DNA from: Bacteroidota bacterium
GTDB taxonomy: Bacteria > Bacteroidota > Bacteroidia > B-17B0 > Aurantibacillaceae
Assembly (NCBI GenBank): GCA_030684395.1
Contig: JAUXTT010000017.1
Coordinates: forward strand, 124,001-188,000
DNA: 64,000 nt
Reading direction: 5' to 3'
Part shown: piece after piece, positions 26,268 to 34,797 of the stretch
Layout: each line of letters starts with the position of its first letter
Numbering within the stretch: the stretch's first letter is position 1
Notes under the pieces: generated by a model
What the model saw: only the letters and a program-made list of their open reading frames with translations
The model's database searches: none
What the model was told of the DNA's origin: nothing
Program-made: the position numbers and the translations under genes

Positions 26268-27368
26268 ATGGCTAAGAATAAAAAATCAGCGAAACCTGTT
26301 GCGAAAAAAGCAGCAAAACCGGCAGCAAAAAAGTCTGCTAAACCTGCTCCAAAAAAAGCTGCTAAACCCGTAGCTAAGAAACCCGCAAAACCTAGTAAAC
26401 CGGCTCCTAAAAAAGTCGTTAAACCTGTTGCTAAAAAAACAGCAAAGCCTGCTCCTAAAAAAGTAGTTAAACCTGTTGCTAAAAAGGCAGCGAAACCTGT
26501 TGCAAAGAAAGCAGCGAAACCTGCTCCTAAAAAAGTAGTGAAAGTTGTTGCGAAAAAAGCAGTTAAACCTGTAAAGGTAGCTCCTGCTCCAAAAAAAGAA
26601 GTTAAAGCCGTTTCTAAAAAAGAAAAGGAAATCAAGAAACCAATAAGCAAAGTTGAAAAGAAAGAAGAGAAGAGTATGAAGAAGAAAGGTAAAGAGGAAG
26701 GTAAAAAAGCTAAACCTGTTGATGACGAATTGGAGGCTGATGGTTTGGATATGGGCGATGGCTTGTTGGAAGGTGGATTAGACGGGGAGGCAGTGATTGA
26801 AGAAGAAGAAGAAGATGATTTTGTGGATGTTGAACCTAAGAAAAAAGGCAGAAAACCAAAAGCAAAAGAAGGCAAGAAAAAATATGACTCTGAAGATTTC
26901 GTAAGAAAACAAGTAGTTAAAATTGACCTTAGCAAATCTTTGCTTAAGAAAACATTAACTGAGCAACCGAAACCATTTGTAAACACAAGTGATAATCGTT
27001 CTCGTTATACTGATAAAGAATTAGCTGAATTCCGTGAATTAATTTTAAAGAAATTAGAAGAAGCTCAGATTGATTATGATTTGCTGAAACAAACGTTATC
27101 GCATGCTGATGATCATGGAACAGACGATACTTCTCCAACATTCAAATTATTGGAAGATGGAAGTGATGTGTTGTCTAAAGAAGAAACGGCTCAATTGGCT
27201 CAGCGTCAGGAAAAATACATTGTATCGCTTAAAAACGCTTTAGTACGTATCGAAAACAAATCGTACGGAATTTGCCGCGCTACAGGTAAATTGATCCCTA
27301 AAGAACGTTTACGCAGTGTGCCTCATGCCACTTTAAGCATCGATGCTAAATTGAATCAATATTCGTAA
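26268..27368 (+). CDS. Histone H1-like Lys/Ala/Pro repeat domain fused to a DksA/TraR-like domain
   Basis: Start ATG 26268 is seven bases after the ileS stop; the longer frame from 26211 lies inside ileS. Residues about 1-125 are tandem KPAPKK / KPVAKK / AAKP units as in histone H1-like and bacterial Hc1-type proteins, followed by a Lys-rich linker, an acidic stretch (about 160-190) and a C-terminal domain (about 240-366) like DksA/TraR proteins (YGICRATGKLIPKERL, PHATLSI). The zinc-finger cysteines are reduced to one, as is common in Bacteroidota. DNA binding by the basic tail and RNA polymerase binding by the C-terminal domain are inferred. A rho-independent terminator follows. Confidence 0.85.
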   Translation: MAKNKKSAKPVAKKAAKPAAKKSAKPAPKKAAKPVAKKPAKPSKPAPKKVVKPVAKKTAKPAPKKVVKPVAKKAAKPVAKKAAKPAPKKVVKVVAKKAVKPVKVAPAPKKEVKAVSKKEKEIKKPISKVEKKEEKSMKKKGKEEGKKAKPVDDELEADGLDMGDGLLEGGLDGEAVIEEEEEDDFVDVEPKKKGRKPKAKEGKKKYDSEDFVRKQVVKIDLSKSLLKKTLTEQPKPFVNTSDNRSRYTDKELAEFRELILKKLEEAQIDYDLLKQTLSHADDHGTDDTSPTFKLLEDGSDVLSKEETAQLAQRQEKYIVSLKNALVRIENKSYGICRATGKLIPKERLRSVPHATLSIDAKLNQYS

Positions 27369-27394
27369 TGCCAGATATCATCTGACATTACTAG

Positions 27395-27424
27395 AAAGGT
27401 TATCCAAAACGGATAACCTTTTTT
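27395..27424 (+). terminator. Rho-independent terminator
   Basis: AAAGGTTATCC, a five-base loop, its complement GGATAACCTTT and a T run. It ends transcription of the ileS/H1-DksA unit 27 bases after the stop. Confidence 0.9.
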
Positions 27425-27430
27425 GTTTGT

Positions 27431-27470
27431 CGTTTTGTAGGGGAGGGTCGCGACCCTCCCCTACAAAACG
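27431..27470. repeat. Perfect 40-base palindrome (REP-like element)
   Basis: Two 20-base arms with no loop, each reading TTTTGTAGGGGAGGG and TCG from the outside in, centred on TCG/CGA. It follows the terminator directly and is followed by a partial copy (CCTGACCCTACAAAA at 27474-27488). It is GC-rich against an AT-rich background and resembles mobile REP/BIME-type palindromes; no transposase is nearby. Confidence 0.8.
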
Positions 27471-27495
27471 CAACCTGACCCTACAAAAAAAACCT

Positions 27496-27503
27496 TATCT
27501 TTG
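27496..27503 (+). promoter_or_regulatory. -7 element of lspA
   Basis: TATCTTTG fits TAnnTTTG, 17 bases before the lspA ATG. No clear -33 element is present; the partial palindrome copy occupies that position. Confidence 0.45.
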
Positions 27504-27520
27504 CTCCCGTTTCAAACTAT

Positions 27521-28225
27521 ATGCAGCGTCTAACACAAATACTCAAAAAATACAAATACCCTATCATTGCAATTCTTTCGGTATTGCTAATTGATCAGGC
27601 AATAAAGCTGTATATAAAAACACATTACTTTTTAGGAGAAGAGTATAAAGTTACAGGCGACTGGTTCATCCTGCATTTTACGGAAAACCCGGGAATGGCG
27701 TTTGGTATGCAGTTAGGTGGAAACTTTGGTAAACTTGCATTAAGTGTATTAAGAATTTTCGCTGCCATTTTTGGTGTTTATTACATTATTAAGATCACTC
27801 GCAAAGGCGAACACATGGGATACATTATTTGTGTTTCTATGATATTAGCAGGTGCCGTTGGAAATATATTTGATAGTATGTTCTATGGATTGATCTTCGA
27901 TCAGGGAACAGTGCTGGATCCGCAAACACAGGAGTATGTTGGATATTACGGATTAGCTGAGTATTCTTCTCAGGGTTATTCTTCTTTTTTACACGGTTGT
28001 GTAGTAGATATGTTTTACTTTCCACTTGTAAGCGGAACCTTCCCGGAATGGGTTCCATTTTGGGGTGGAGAACCTTTCGAGTTTTTCAGGCCGGTATTTA
28101 ATTTCGCTGATGCATCCATTTCAATGGGTGTGTTTTTTATTCTGATTTTTCAGAAGCGTTTTTTTAAGCAGCACGCTAAGACAGAAGAAAAGAAAGTTGA
28201 GGAAAACTCCACCACTGAGGCTTAA
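27521..28225 (+). CDS. lspA: Lipoprotein signal peptidase (signal peptidase II)
   Basis: This 234-residue inner-membrane aspartyl protease cleaves prolipoproteins after lipidation. It has four hydrophobic segments and conserved blocks LIDQAIKLYI, HFTENPGMAFG, GAVGNIFDSMFYG and FNFADASIS; the Asp residues of the last two blocks are the catalytic pair. It is longer than proteobacterial LspA because of a periplasmic insertion (about 125-185), as in other Bacteroidota. Confidence 0.94.
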   Translation: MQRLTQILKKYKYPIIAILSVLLIDQAIKLYIKTHYFLGEEYKVTGDWFILHFTENPGMAFGMQLGGNFGKLALSVLRIFAAIFGVYYIIKITRKGEHMGYIICVSMILAGAVGNIFDSMFYGLIFDQGTVLDPQTQEYVGYYGLAEYSSQGYSSFLHGCVVDMFYFPLVSGTFPEWVPFWGGEPFEFFRPVFNFADASISMGVFFILIFQKRFFKQHAKTEEKKVEENSTTEA

Positions 28226-28232
28226 TAGAAAA

Positions 28233-28286
28233 TTTACCCTTAAACAAAAATCTACAAACTTTGTTTTATTGAACACCTGAAGGTCT
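28233..28286 (-). pseudogene. Truncated second copy of the ftsY 3' end
   Basis: About 54 bases align with the last 17 codons of ftsY (28809-28862), reading DLQVFNKTKFVD and then a one-base deletion. Four of the six substitutions before the deletion are synonymous. It lies on the far side of a broken toxin-antitoxin pair, so the pair is bracketed by intact ftsY and this remnant. Confidence 0.8.
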
Positions 28287-28559
28287 AATCGTAAATATCT
28301 TTCCTGTGGCCCAAAGTTATAACATCAACTATCAGTTTTGAGTCAATGATCTCATAAATTACGCGGTAATCTCCAATTCTGATTCGATACCCTTCACGTC
28401 CCTTTAGTTTTTTGCATCCAGTTGGCGTGGGTTTTGTTCCAAACCGCCTATGGCTTTAAGTATTGGGTTTGCAACCGTATCCGAAAGTTTATCTAATTGC
28501 TTTTGAGCCTCTTTAGACAATAAGATGCTATACTTAGGCTTTTTTCCTTTTTCTTTTCT
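28285..28559 (-). pseudogene. RelE/ParE-type toxin, frameshifted
   Basis: The minus strand reads KKPKYSILLSKEAQKQLDKL, then AIGGLEQNPR, then after a one-base deletion GREGYRIRIGDYRVIYEI and VDVITLGHRKDIYD. This is the typical RelE/ParE fold pattern (IGDYRVIYEI, LGHRKDIY). A base is missing near 28420, so the two parts are in different frames. No start codon is clear. The stop TAG at 28285-28287 is shared with the edge of the ftsY remnant. The gene is almost certainly inactive unless the frameshift is a sequencing error. Confidence 0.8.
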
Positions 28560-28737
28560 TCAGGTAATCAGAAAACAAAACGCGTTCACTACCATCATCA
28601 TTTTTCTTAGCAGCATCATACAGTCGAATATCCTCAAACTCTTCCAATTCTTCCATAATGGATTTTGAATTCCTTCATCGGAAGAACCACCATTTTTTTC
28701 CGACAGTATCAGTAATGTATTGTGGATGTAAGGTCAT
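28534..28737 (-). pseudogene. Antitoxin partner of the RelE-type toxin, frameshifted
   Basis: From ATG 28737 the frame reads MTLHPQYITD and then stops early. Continuing in shifted frames gives MVVLPMKEFK, then IMEELEEFEDIRLYDAAK, then ERVLFSDYLKKR, typical of the small antitoxins paired with RelE toxins in Bacteroidota. At least two frameshifts are needed, one in a run of seven A. The stop (28534) overlaps the toxin region, as expected of a coupled pair. Confidence 0.75.
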
Positions 28738-28808
28738 GCGAAAGGCTTTTTATAAAGTTAATCAATTCTTAAATATACTTAATTGAAACAAGGAAATTTA
28801 AAACTCAC

Positions 28809-29762
28809 TTACCCCTTAAACAAACTATCTACAAACTCGGTTCTATTGAACACTTGCAGATCTTCGAGTTTTTCTCCTACGCCAATGTAGCGAACAGGAA
28901 TTTTGAATTGGTCTGAGATACCAATAACAACGCCACCTTTGGCAGTGCCGTCTAATTTTGTTAATGCAAGTGCAGTTACTTCAGTAGCTGCGGTAAACTG
29001 TTTACATTGTTCAATTGCATTTTGCCCGGTAGATGCATCGAGTACTAATAATACTTCGTGTGGTGCATCCGGAACAACTTTCTTCATTACCATTTTTATT
29101 TTGGTAAGCTCGTTCATCAAATTTACTTTGTTGTGCAAACGACCGGCTGTATCAATGATCACCACATCCGAACCACGCGAAACTGCCGAGCTTAATGTGT
29201 CAAACGCAACAGAAGCAGGATCTGCACCCATGCCTTGCGAAATAATCGGAACACCAACACGTTCACTCCAGATGGTTAACTGATCAACAGCTGCAGCACG
29301 AAAGGTATCTGCTGCACCCAATATTACATTTTTACCTCTTTGTTTAAATGCATACGAAAGTTTCCCGATGGTAGTAGTTTTACCAACACCGTTAACTCCA
29401 ACAACCATTATCACATACGGTTTTTTATTTTCAGGAACTACAAAATCAATTTCATCCGTACTGTTATTTTCAGTAAGTAATGAAGCGATCTCTTCTTTTA
29501 AGATTCCGTTTAATTGAGCAGTACCAACGTACTTATCTTTTGAAACACGATCTTCAATACGTTTGATGATCTTAATTGTAGTTTCAACGCCTACATCTGA
29601 TGAGATGAGAATTTCTTCGAGGTTATCCAGTACTTCCGCATCAACTTCACTTTTTCCAACAACAGCCTTGGCAAGCTTAGAAAAAAAACCTTCTTTTGTT
29701 TTTTCTAAACCTTTATCTAAGGACTCTTTTTTGTCTTTACTGAAGAAACTGAAAATTCCCAT
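28809..29762 (-). CDS. ftsY: Signal recognition particle receptor FtsY
   Basis: This 317-residue SRP GTPase has GVNGVGKTT (P-loop, 122-130), DTFRAAAVDQL, DTAGRLHNK (G3) and TKLDGTAKGG (G4). The N-terminal A domain is very short, as usual in Bacteroidota. It docks SRP-ribosome complexes at the membrane. It lies downstream of the L33 and DUF4295 genes in the same orientation. Its 3' end is duplicated in part 520 bases downstream. Confidence 0.96.
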   Translation of the reverse strand: MGIFSFFSKDKKESLDKGLEKTKEGFFSKLAKAVVGKSEVDAEVLDNLEEILISSDVGVETTIKIIKRIEDRVSKDKYVGTAQLNGILKEEIASLLTENNSTDEIDFVVPENKKPYVIMVVGVNGVGKTTTIGKLSYAFKQRGKNVILGAADTFRAAAVDQLTIWSERVGVPIISQGMGADPASVAFDTLSSAVSRGSDVVIIDTAGRLHNKVNLMNELTKIKMVMKKVVPDAPHEVLLVLDASTGQNAIEQCKQFTAATEVTALALTKLDGTAKGGVVIGISDQFKIPVRYIGVGEKLEDLQVFNRTEFVDSLFKG

Positions 29763-29878
29763 TTTAATTTTGCTTTAAAGTACTTTCAAAGATACCGTAT
29801 TAAATCACAAAAGCTCCTGCCTTTTGGGAAGAAGCTTTTGGTCCCGATAAACTACCGGGAGAAATACATGAACGGATC

Positions 29879-30034
29879 TTACTTAGACTTTAAAAAGTCA
29901 GCAATATGATCGTTATGAACGATTTCTTCTTTAAAGGTATAAGCACCTGTTTTTGGTGACTTAACCATTTTAATAACCTTAGTAAAATCTTTACCTTTTC
30001 CGGTTTTTAATGTTGCAACAACCTTCTTAGCCAT
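29879..30034 (-). CDS. DUF4295 small basic protein
   Basis: This 51-residue protein (MAKKVVATLKTGKGKDFT, then VKSPKTGAYTF and a final FLKSK) matches the DUF4295 family found between rpmG and ftsY in Bacteroidota. Its constant linkage with ribosomal protein genes suggests a ribosome-associated role, unproven. The reading frame is intact with ATG at 30034 and TAA at 29879. Confidence 0.9.
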   Translation of the reverse strand: MAKKVVATLKTGKGKDFTKVIKMVKSPKTGAYTFKEEIVHNDHIADFLKSK

Positions 30035-30116
30035 TTCTATTTAATTTTAGATTTCAGATTTCGAATTTCGAATATATTTTAAATCATACATCAAAAATCT
30101 TATATCAGAAATATGA

Positions 30117-30299
30117 TTACTTAATTTCTTTATGTACAGTCATCTTTTTCAAGATCGGGTTGTACTTTTTAAGTTCGATACGCTCTGGCGTATTTTTCTT
30201 GTTTTTCTTAGTGATGTAACGGCTTGTTCCGTGCATGCCGCTATCTTTGTGCTCTGTGCACTCTAAGATCACTTGAATTCTGTTTTGCTTCTTTGCCAT
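30117..30299 (-). CDS. rpmG: 50S ribosomal protein L33
   Basis: This 60-residue protein has the L33 signature ([34 protein letters not shown]). Only one Cys remains of the zinc ribbon, so it is the zinc-free form. It is 82 bases upstream of DUF4295. A -7-like TACATTTG on the minus strand at 30328-30335 suggests its own promoter, since pepP separates it from rpmB. Confidence 0.96.
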   Translation of the reverse strand: MAKKQNRIQVILECTEHKDSGMHGTSRYITKKNKKNTPERIELKKYNPILKKMTVHKEIK

Positions 30300-30356
30300 T
30301 GTCTTTTGTTTTTAATAAACAGGGGTGCAAATGTATATCTTTTTTTCTGAACAACC

Positions 30357-31763
30357 CTACTTTTTTTTGAAAATTCCTTGTTCTGCCATCATTTTTTCGA
30401 TTTCTTCTGTTGTTTTAACAAGTTTCCCTGATAAAACATCAGGATCTCCCTCTGTAATCAGTACATCATCCTCTATCCGAATACCTATATTCCACCATTT
30501 TGGGTCACATGGAGAGCCTTCGGGGATATAAATACCCGGTTCCACCGTAATTACGCTGCCCGCCTTTAAACGTCCGTATGTACCTGCGTCGTGCACGTCC
30601 AATCCCAGATAATGTGAAGTTCCATGAAAAAAGTACTTCATAAACTCATTTGGTTCTTTTATAACTTCAAGTTCCATCAAGCCTTTTTTAATCACCTCAA
30701 CAGCCGCACTATGGGGATCCCTAAAATTATTGCCCTTTTTACAGGCTTTTATTCCGGCGTTTTGAGCTTTTAACACAATATCATAAATTGCTTTTTGATC
30801 TTTGGTGAATTTTCCGCTCAATGGCAAAGTACGTGTAACATCAGCAGTATAGCCATGATATTCTGCCCCTGCGTCTACTACCAAAAGTTCAGGGTTATGC
30901 AGTTTTTTTCTGTTGGTGATGTAGTGTAACACGCAGGAGTTTTCTCCACCGCCAACGATAGAAGGATAACCAACATACTCCGATCCATTAAATTTAAAAC
31001 CGAATTCTACCATAGCCTGAGCCTGGTACTCGGTAGTGTTTGAGTCCAGAGACCTCATCAAATCAGCATGTGCATCACAGGTAATATCAATGGCTTTTTT
31101 TAATAAGGTCATTTCTTCCGTTGACTTGATCTCTCTGAGGGCAGACATAGCAGTATTAAAAGAGAAAGCATTTTTTTTGTTCTTTACTTTCTCCGTTCTT
31201 TCGTTAAATGACTTGATCAACGAAAAAAGATCGCCTGCATCATTCGCATCATCCCTAACGTCATTATTAAAAGTAGAATGATAGATCTTATCAAACTGAC
31301 CGAAATCCAACTTTAGTTCATGAAAATCAGTATTGTTATAAACATTCACAATTCCCAGTTGTTTTTTTGCACCGTCGATACCCAATCTTCTTCCTGTCCA
31401 ACTCTCTGCCAAAGGATCACGTGGTTGAACGTAAAGGATTTCGCTGGTAGATATGCTATCGATAGTTTGTTTGTCTTTAAAAATAATCAGAACCGCGTTT
31501 GGCTCGGTATACCCACAGAGGTAATAGAAGTTCGGATCCTGACTATACTGGTAATCCACATCATTAGAACGGTTTCTTTCTGCATTTGCAAATACCACAG
31601 CTACTGAATTTGGGTCCATTTTATCACGTAATGCCTGGCGTTTCTCTGCATGAAAAGCCGCCGAAAGCATATCTGTATCATAATCGGATGGTTTTGATTG
31701 CGCTAGGTGGAGGAAACTAATTCCCAAAACAAAAACAACACTAAGAAAAATATTTTTGCTCAT
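30357..31763 (-). CDS. pepP: Exported Xaa-Pro aminopeptidase (M24B)
   Basis: This 468-residue protein has a probable signal peptide (1-23), an N-terminal creatinase-like domain and a C-terminal pita-bread peptidase domain. The metal-ligand motifs are visible: VDAGAEYHGYTADVTR, HGTSHYLGLDVHD, VEPGIYIP and IRIEDDVL. It removes N-terminal residues next to proline, probably in the periplasm. It sits between rpmB and rpmG, genes that are adjacent in many Bacteroidota, with a terminator in front of it. Confidence 0.92.
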   Translation of the reverse strand: MSKNIFLSVVFVLGISFLHLAQSKPSDYDTDMLSAAFHAEKRQALRDKMDPNSVAVVFANAERNRSNDVDYQYSQDPNFYYLCGYTEPNAVLIIFKDKQTIDSISTSEILYVQPRDPLAESWTGRRLGIDGAKKQLGIVNVYNNTDFHELKLDFGQFDKIYHSTFNNDVRDDANDAGDLFSLIKSFNERTEKVKNKKNAFSFNTAMSALREIKSTEEMTLLKKAIDITCDAHADLMRSLDSNTTEYQAQAMVEFGFKFNGSEYVGYPSIVGGGENSCVLHYITNRKKLHNPELLVVDAGAEYHGYTADVTRTLPLSGKFTKDQKAIYDIVLKAQNAGIKACKKGNNFRDPHSAAVEVIKKGLMELEVIKEPNEFMKYFFHGTSHYLGLDVHDAGTYGRLKAGSVITVEPGIYIPEGSPCDPKWWNIGIRIEDDVLITEGDPDVLSGKLVKTTEEIEKMMAEQGIFKKK

Positions 31764-31806
31764 TCTGAATGACTAAAAATTTATAGGAAACCGATGTTTA
31801 TAAACC

Positions 31807-31840
31807 AAAAAAACCTTGCCGAAGATACGACAAGGTTTTT
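31807..31840 (-). terminator. Rho-independent terminator of rpmB
   Basis: On the minus strand AAAACCTTG, a 12-base loop, CAAGGTTTT and a T run. It lies 26 bases after the rpmB stop and separates it from pepP. Confidence 0.85.
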
Positions 31841-31865
31841 ACATCAAAAACTGTGCTTAATTAAA

Positions 31866-32102
31866 TTAAGCCATAATTCCGTTCTCTTTTGCTTCTTTTA
31901 AGCAAGCGAAGATACCTTTTTTGTTGATATTTTTAATAGCAGATGTAGATACTCTAAGAGTAACCCATTCTCCGGTTTCAGGAACAAAAAACTTTTTACG
32001 TTTTAAATTCACTTTAAATTGACGTGGGGTTTTTGTGTTTGAGTGAGAAACATTGTTTCCACCCATCGCTGTTTTTCCGGTTAACTGACAAATACGTGAC
32101 AT
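31866..32102 (-). CDS. rpmB: 50S ribosomal protein L28
   Basis: This 78-residue protein has the L28 pattern (CQLTGKTAMGGNNVSHSN, RQFKVNLKRKKF, LRVSTSAIKNINKKG). It is translated from ATG 32102 behind a strong promoter and followed by a terminator, so it is monocistronic here. Confidence 0.96.
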   Translation of the reverse strand: MSRICQLTGKTAMGGNNVSHSNTKTPRQFKVNLKRKKFFVPETGEWVTLRVSTSAIKNINKKGIFACLKEAKENGIMA

Positions 32103-32140
32103 TATATTAAATTTTAAATCTGTTACTTAATTAAGGGCTG

Positions 32141-32173
32141 CAAATATACATACTTTTTTAATAATTGTGCAAA
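32141..32173 (-). promoter_or_regulatory. rpmB promoter
   Basis: On the minus strand TTTG (32173-32170), a 21-base spacer, and TATATTTG (32148-32141) match the Bacteroidota -33/-7 consensus. The leader is about 35 bases long. Confidence 0.7.
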
Positions 32174-32325
32174 TTTTTTGTTGATAAATATGTTTTGACA
32201 CATTACGATAAATGAATCAAATCGTAAATCACTGATTTAAAATCGATTAAACACAATTTTTGCAATTACTTTTCCGCTGATTTCTCAAATCGCACCGATC
32301 AGAGTCCATAAAATTCGTGAGAACC

Positions 32326-32355
32326 CCCGACTGAACGACTAATCGTTCAGTCGGG
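32326..32355. repeat. Perfect 13-base hairpin with CTAA loop
   Basis: CCCGACTGAACGA and its complement flank a four-base loop. It lies 17 bases downstream of the TPR-SpoIIE gene (minus strand). No T run follows on that strand, so it is not a classic terminator. The rest of the 269 bases between rpmB and this gene holds the rpmB promoter and nothing else recognised. Confidence 0.65.
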
Positions 32356-32371
32356 CAGGTGCGGCAAAATC

Positions 32372-34729
32372 CTAAAATCTTATCCCTGCTATCAACACAT
32401 CATCCACCTGTTCCAAATTTCCTCTCCAGCCTTCGATTTCATCATTCAACACTTTTGACTGTTCTGCCATTGATAAATGATTAACGGAAAGCAGGACTTC
32501 TTCCAGTTGCTTGTATTTGAATTTCTTTCCTTTTGGTCCGCCAAACTGATCTGCATACCCATCCGTAAAAACATACAAAGTGTCTCCTGTTTGAACATCA
32601 AATTCGTTTAAGCTGAACGGGTGCATTTTTTCTCCTTTCCCAACAGGCATTTTGTCGGCATTTAATGCAATAATTTTTTTGCCTCTAACTAATAAAGGAA
32701 CATTGTACGCAGCGGCATATTTTATTTTATTGACTTCATTAGCATTGTCAATACACAAAAGAATACCATCCATTCCATCTTGTCTTTCACTTCCGTGTGA
32801 TAGATTCTCAATCAATCTATCGCGCACATGATCAAATATTTTATTCGGCTCCATAATTCCCTTTTCGGTGATGGCCTCATTTAAATAGGAGATATTTAAT
32901 AAACTCATAAATGCCCCGGGAACTCCATGTCCTGTACAATCACAAGCTGCAAAATAAAATTTCCCGCCTTTTTTCGTTGCCCAATAAAAATCGCCACTCA
33001 CTATATCTTTAGGTTTAAAAAGCACAAAATATTCGGGCAGGTTTTCTTTCAATACATCGTCCTGTGCTAACAAAGCGTATTGAATTCGCTGCGCATAATT
33101 AATTGAATCCAGGATCTCTTTATTTTTCTCTTCAATCTCCTCATTTTTACGAGCGAGTTCTTTCCGTTGTTCCTCTACTTCTTCTTTTTGTTTGGATATT
33201 AACTCGTTCTTTTCCTGCAATAATCGGTTAGTTTTTTTTCGCTGAATATTGGAGCGTACTACAAAGCCAATTAACACTATTAGCAGTAATGCGCCTGCTA
33301 AAGCTGCATACAACTGGGTAGATTTTCTTTTAGAGGTTTCTTCCGAAGTTTTTAGTTGCAATGTTTTTTTCTCGTTTTCCGCATTGGCCAATTTAAGTTG
33401 TTGCTCTTTTTTCTGATTTTGATAGATTGCTTCTATTTCTTCCTGCTCTTTTGCATGCTTCTCGTTTCGTATAGAATCGCGGTATAAATTAAATTTTTGC
33501 AAATATTCATAAGCTTTCTCAAATTGTTTTTTTGATGAGGCAATATCCGCAGCTTGTCCATATAAATCAGCATACAAAGAAAAATTCATTTCCGGATTTA
33601 ATAAGCGTAATGCGTTTTGATTATAACTATCGGCTAAACCAATATTTCCCTGACTTTTTGCAAGGTTCGATAAATTAAAATAGTTTACACAAATTCCTGA
33701 AGTATCGCGCATGCTTTGGTTAATGCTCAGTGCTTTTTCATAAAAATTTTTAGCCAATGGTAGCTTTCGTTGTTTTTCATACAGAGAGGCAATGGAATTA
33801 TACACCGAAGAAAGTGCTCCCGAGTGATGAACACTTTCGTACAAGGCTACTGCATCTTTAAAATAAAATTCGCTCGAATCGTACTTACCGGTCTCCTCAT
33901 AAATTTTTCCTTTCAAAAAATAAACATTCCCCTTAATTATTACACTTGGGCTCTTTTCCAGATACTGCAAAGTTAGTGCAGCATACTCTTTTGATTTTTG
34001 ATAATTAGCTTTTTCAAAATATACCTCCGCAATATTATCTGTAGCCATCGCTGCTTTATCCCACAGTTGATACTTTTCGAATGTTTTTAGAGCAGAAAAA
34101 TAATATTGAGTTGCCAGATCAAACTTTCCCTCGGCAAAATATGCATTGGCTATATTGTTAGAAATATCGCCTATCCCAATCTCTGATTCCAATTTACTTG
34201 TTGTATCTTTTTTATAAGCCTCTATTCCTTTTTCAAAATACTCAACGGATTTTTTATTAATTCCGTAAGCCATATAAACAGTTCCCAGATTATTATAAGT
34301 GTCTGCTATTAATAAAGTAAGTTTGGCTTGTTCCGCTTTCTTGAGTGCTCTTTCATAATAGGAAACAGCCTCTTCCAGGGTACCATATCCATAATACAAT
34401 TGTCCAATGTTGTTCAGAATAAATATCTGTACAGAATCATTCTTACATTTTTCTGCATAAACCAATGCTTTTCTATAACACGAATCGGATTTTTCTGCTT
34501 CACCTCTTACATATTGCACATTACCATACATATTGTAGGTACGCGCCAGAAGATATTCATCCCTTTTTGGATTGAGCTTTGGAATAATTTCTTTAATCAG
34601 GAGTTCGGCCGAATCAGGGTTTGCGAAACGCAATGCTTTGGCTTTACTCATAAGTTGTTGTACTGATTGCGCTGATGCAAACAGTGATGCAAACAAAAGC
34701 AAAACGCTACAACTTATTTTGGCGAACAT
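32372..34729 (-). CDS. TPR protein with C-terminal SpoIIE/PP2C phosphatase domain
   Basis: Start ATG 34729 gives a signal peptide (MFAKISCSVLLLFASLFASAQ without a 14-residue leader that the ATG at 34771 would add). A periplasmic TPR array (about 25-400), a coiled coil, a membrane helix near 475-495, a second coiled coil and a PP2C domain follow. Phosphatase motifs: ACDCTGHGVPGAFMS, FTDGYADQFGGPKGKK, EQVDDVLIAG at the very end. It is closely similar in its phosphatase part to the protein at 56054-58417 and lacks the SiaB-like extension of the protein at 7772-10588. No anti-sigma or SiaC gene is adjacent, so the partner is unknown. Confidence 0.88.
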   Translation of the reverse strand: MFAKISCSVLLLFASLFASAQSVQQLMSKAKALRFANPDSAELLIKEIIPKLNPKRDEYLLARTYNMYGNVQYVRGEAEKSDSCYRKALVYAEKCKNDSVQIFILNNIGQLYYGYGTLEEAVSYYERALKKAEQAKLTLLIADTYNNLGTVYMAYGINKKSVEYFEKGIEAYKKDTTSKLESEIGIGDISNNIANAYFAEGKFDLATQYYFSALKTFEKYQLWDKAAMATDNIAEVYFEKANYQKSKEYAALTLQYLEKSPSVIIKGNVYFLKGKIYEETGKYDSSEFYFKDAVALYESVHHSGALSSVYNSIASLYEKQRKLPLAKNFYEKALSINQSMRDTSGICVNYFNLSNLAKSQGNIGLADSYNQNALRLLNPEMNFSLYADLYGQAADIASSKKQFEKAYEYLQKFNLYRDSIRNEKHAKEQEEIEAIYQNQKKEQQLKLANAENEKKTLQLKTSEETSKRKSTQLYAALAGALLLIVLIGFVVRSNIQRKKTNRLLQEKNELISKQKEEVEEQRKELARKNEEIEEKNKEILDSINYAQRIQYALLAQDDVLKENLPEYFVLFKPKDIVSGDFYWATKKGGKFYFAACDCTGHGVPGAFMSLLNISYLNEAITEKGIMEPNKIFDHVRDRLIENLSHGSERQDGMDGILLCIDNANEVNKIKYAAAYNVPLLVRGKKIIALNADKMPVGKGEKMHPFSLNEFDVQTGDTLYVFTDGYADQFGGPKGKKFKYKQLEEVLLSVNHLSMAEQSKVLNDEIEGWRGNLEQVDDVLIAGIRF

Positions 34730-34797
34730 TGAGTAAATGTACAGAAATTTATCTGAATTGATTTGAGGCAAATCATTACTTTTAAGGCAAAAACAAG

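Noticed and set aside
26243-26986. Long minus-strand open frame of 247 codons
   Set aside because: It is the antisense of the Lys/Ala/Pro repeats; A-rich codons leave the opposite strand without stops, and the translation is low-complexity Phe/Ala/Gly.
32326-32355. Rho-independent terminator after the second TPR-SpoIIE gene
   Set aside because: The stem is perfect but no T run follows on the minus strand, so it is listed as a hairpin only.
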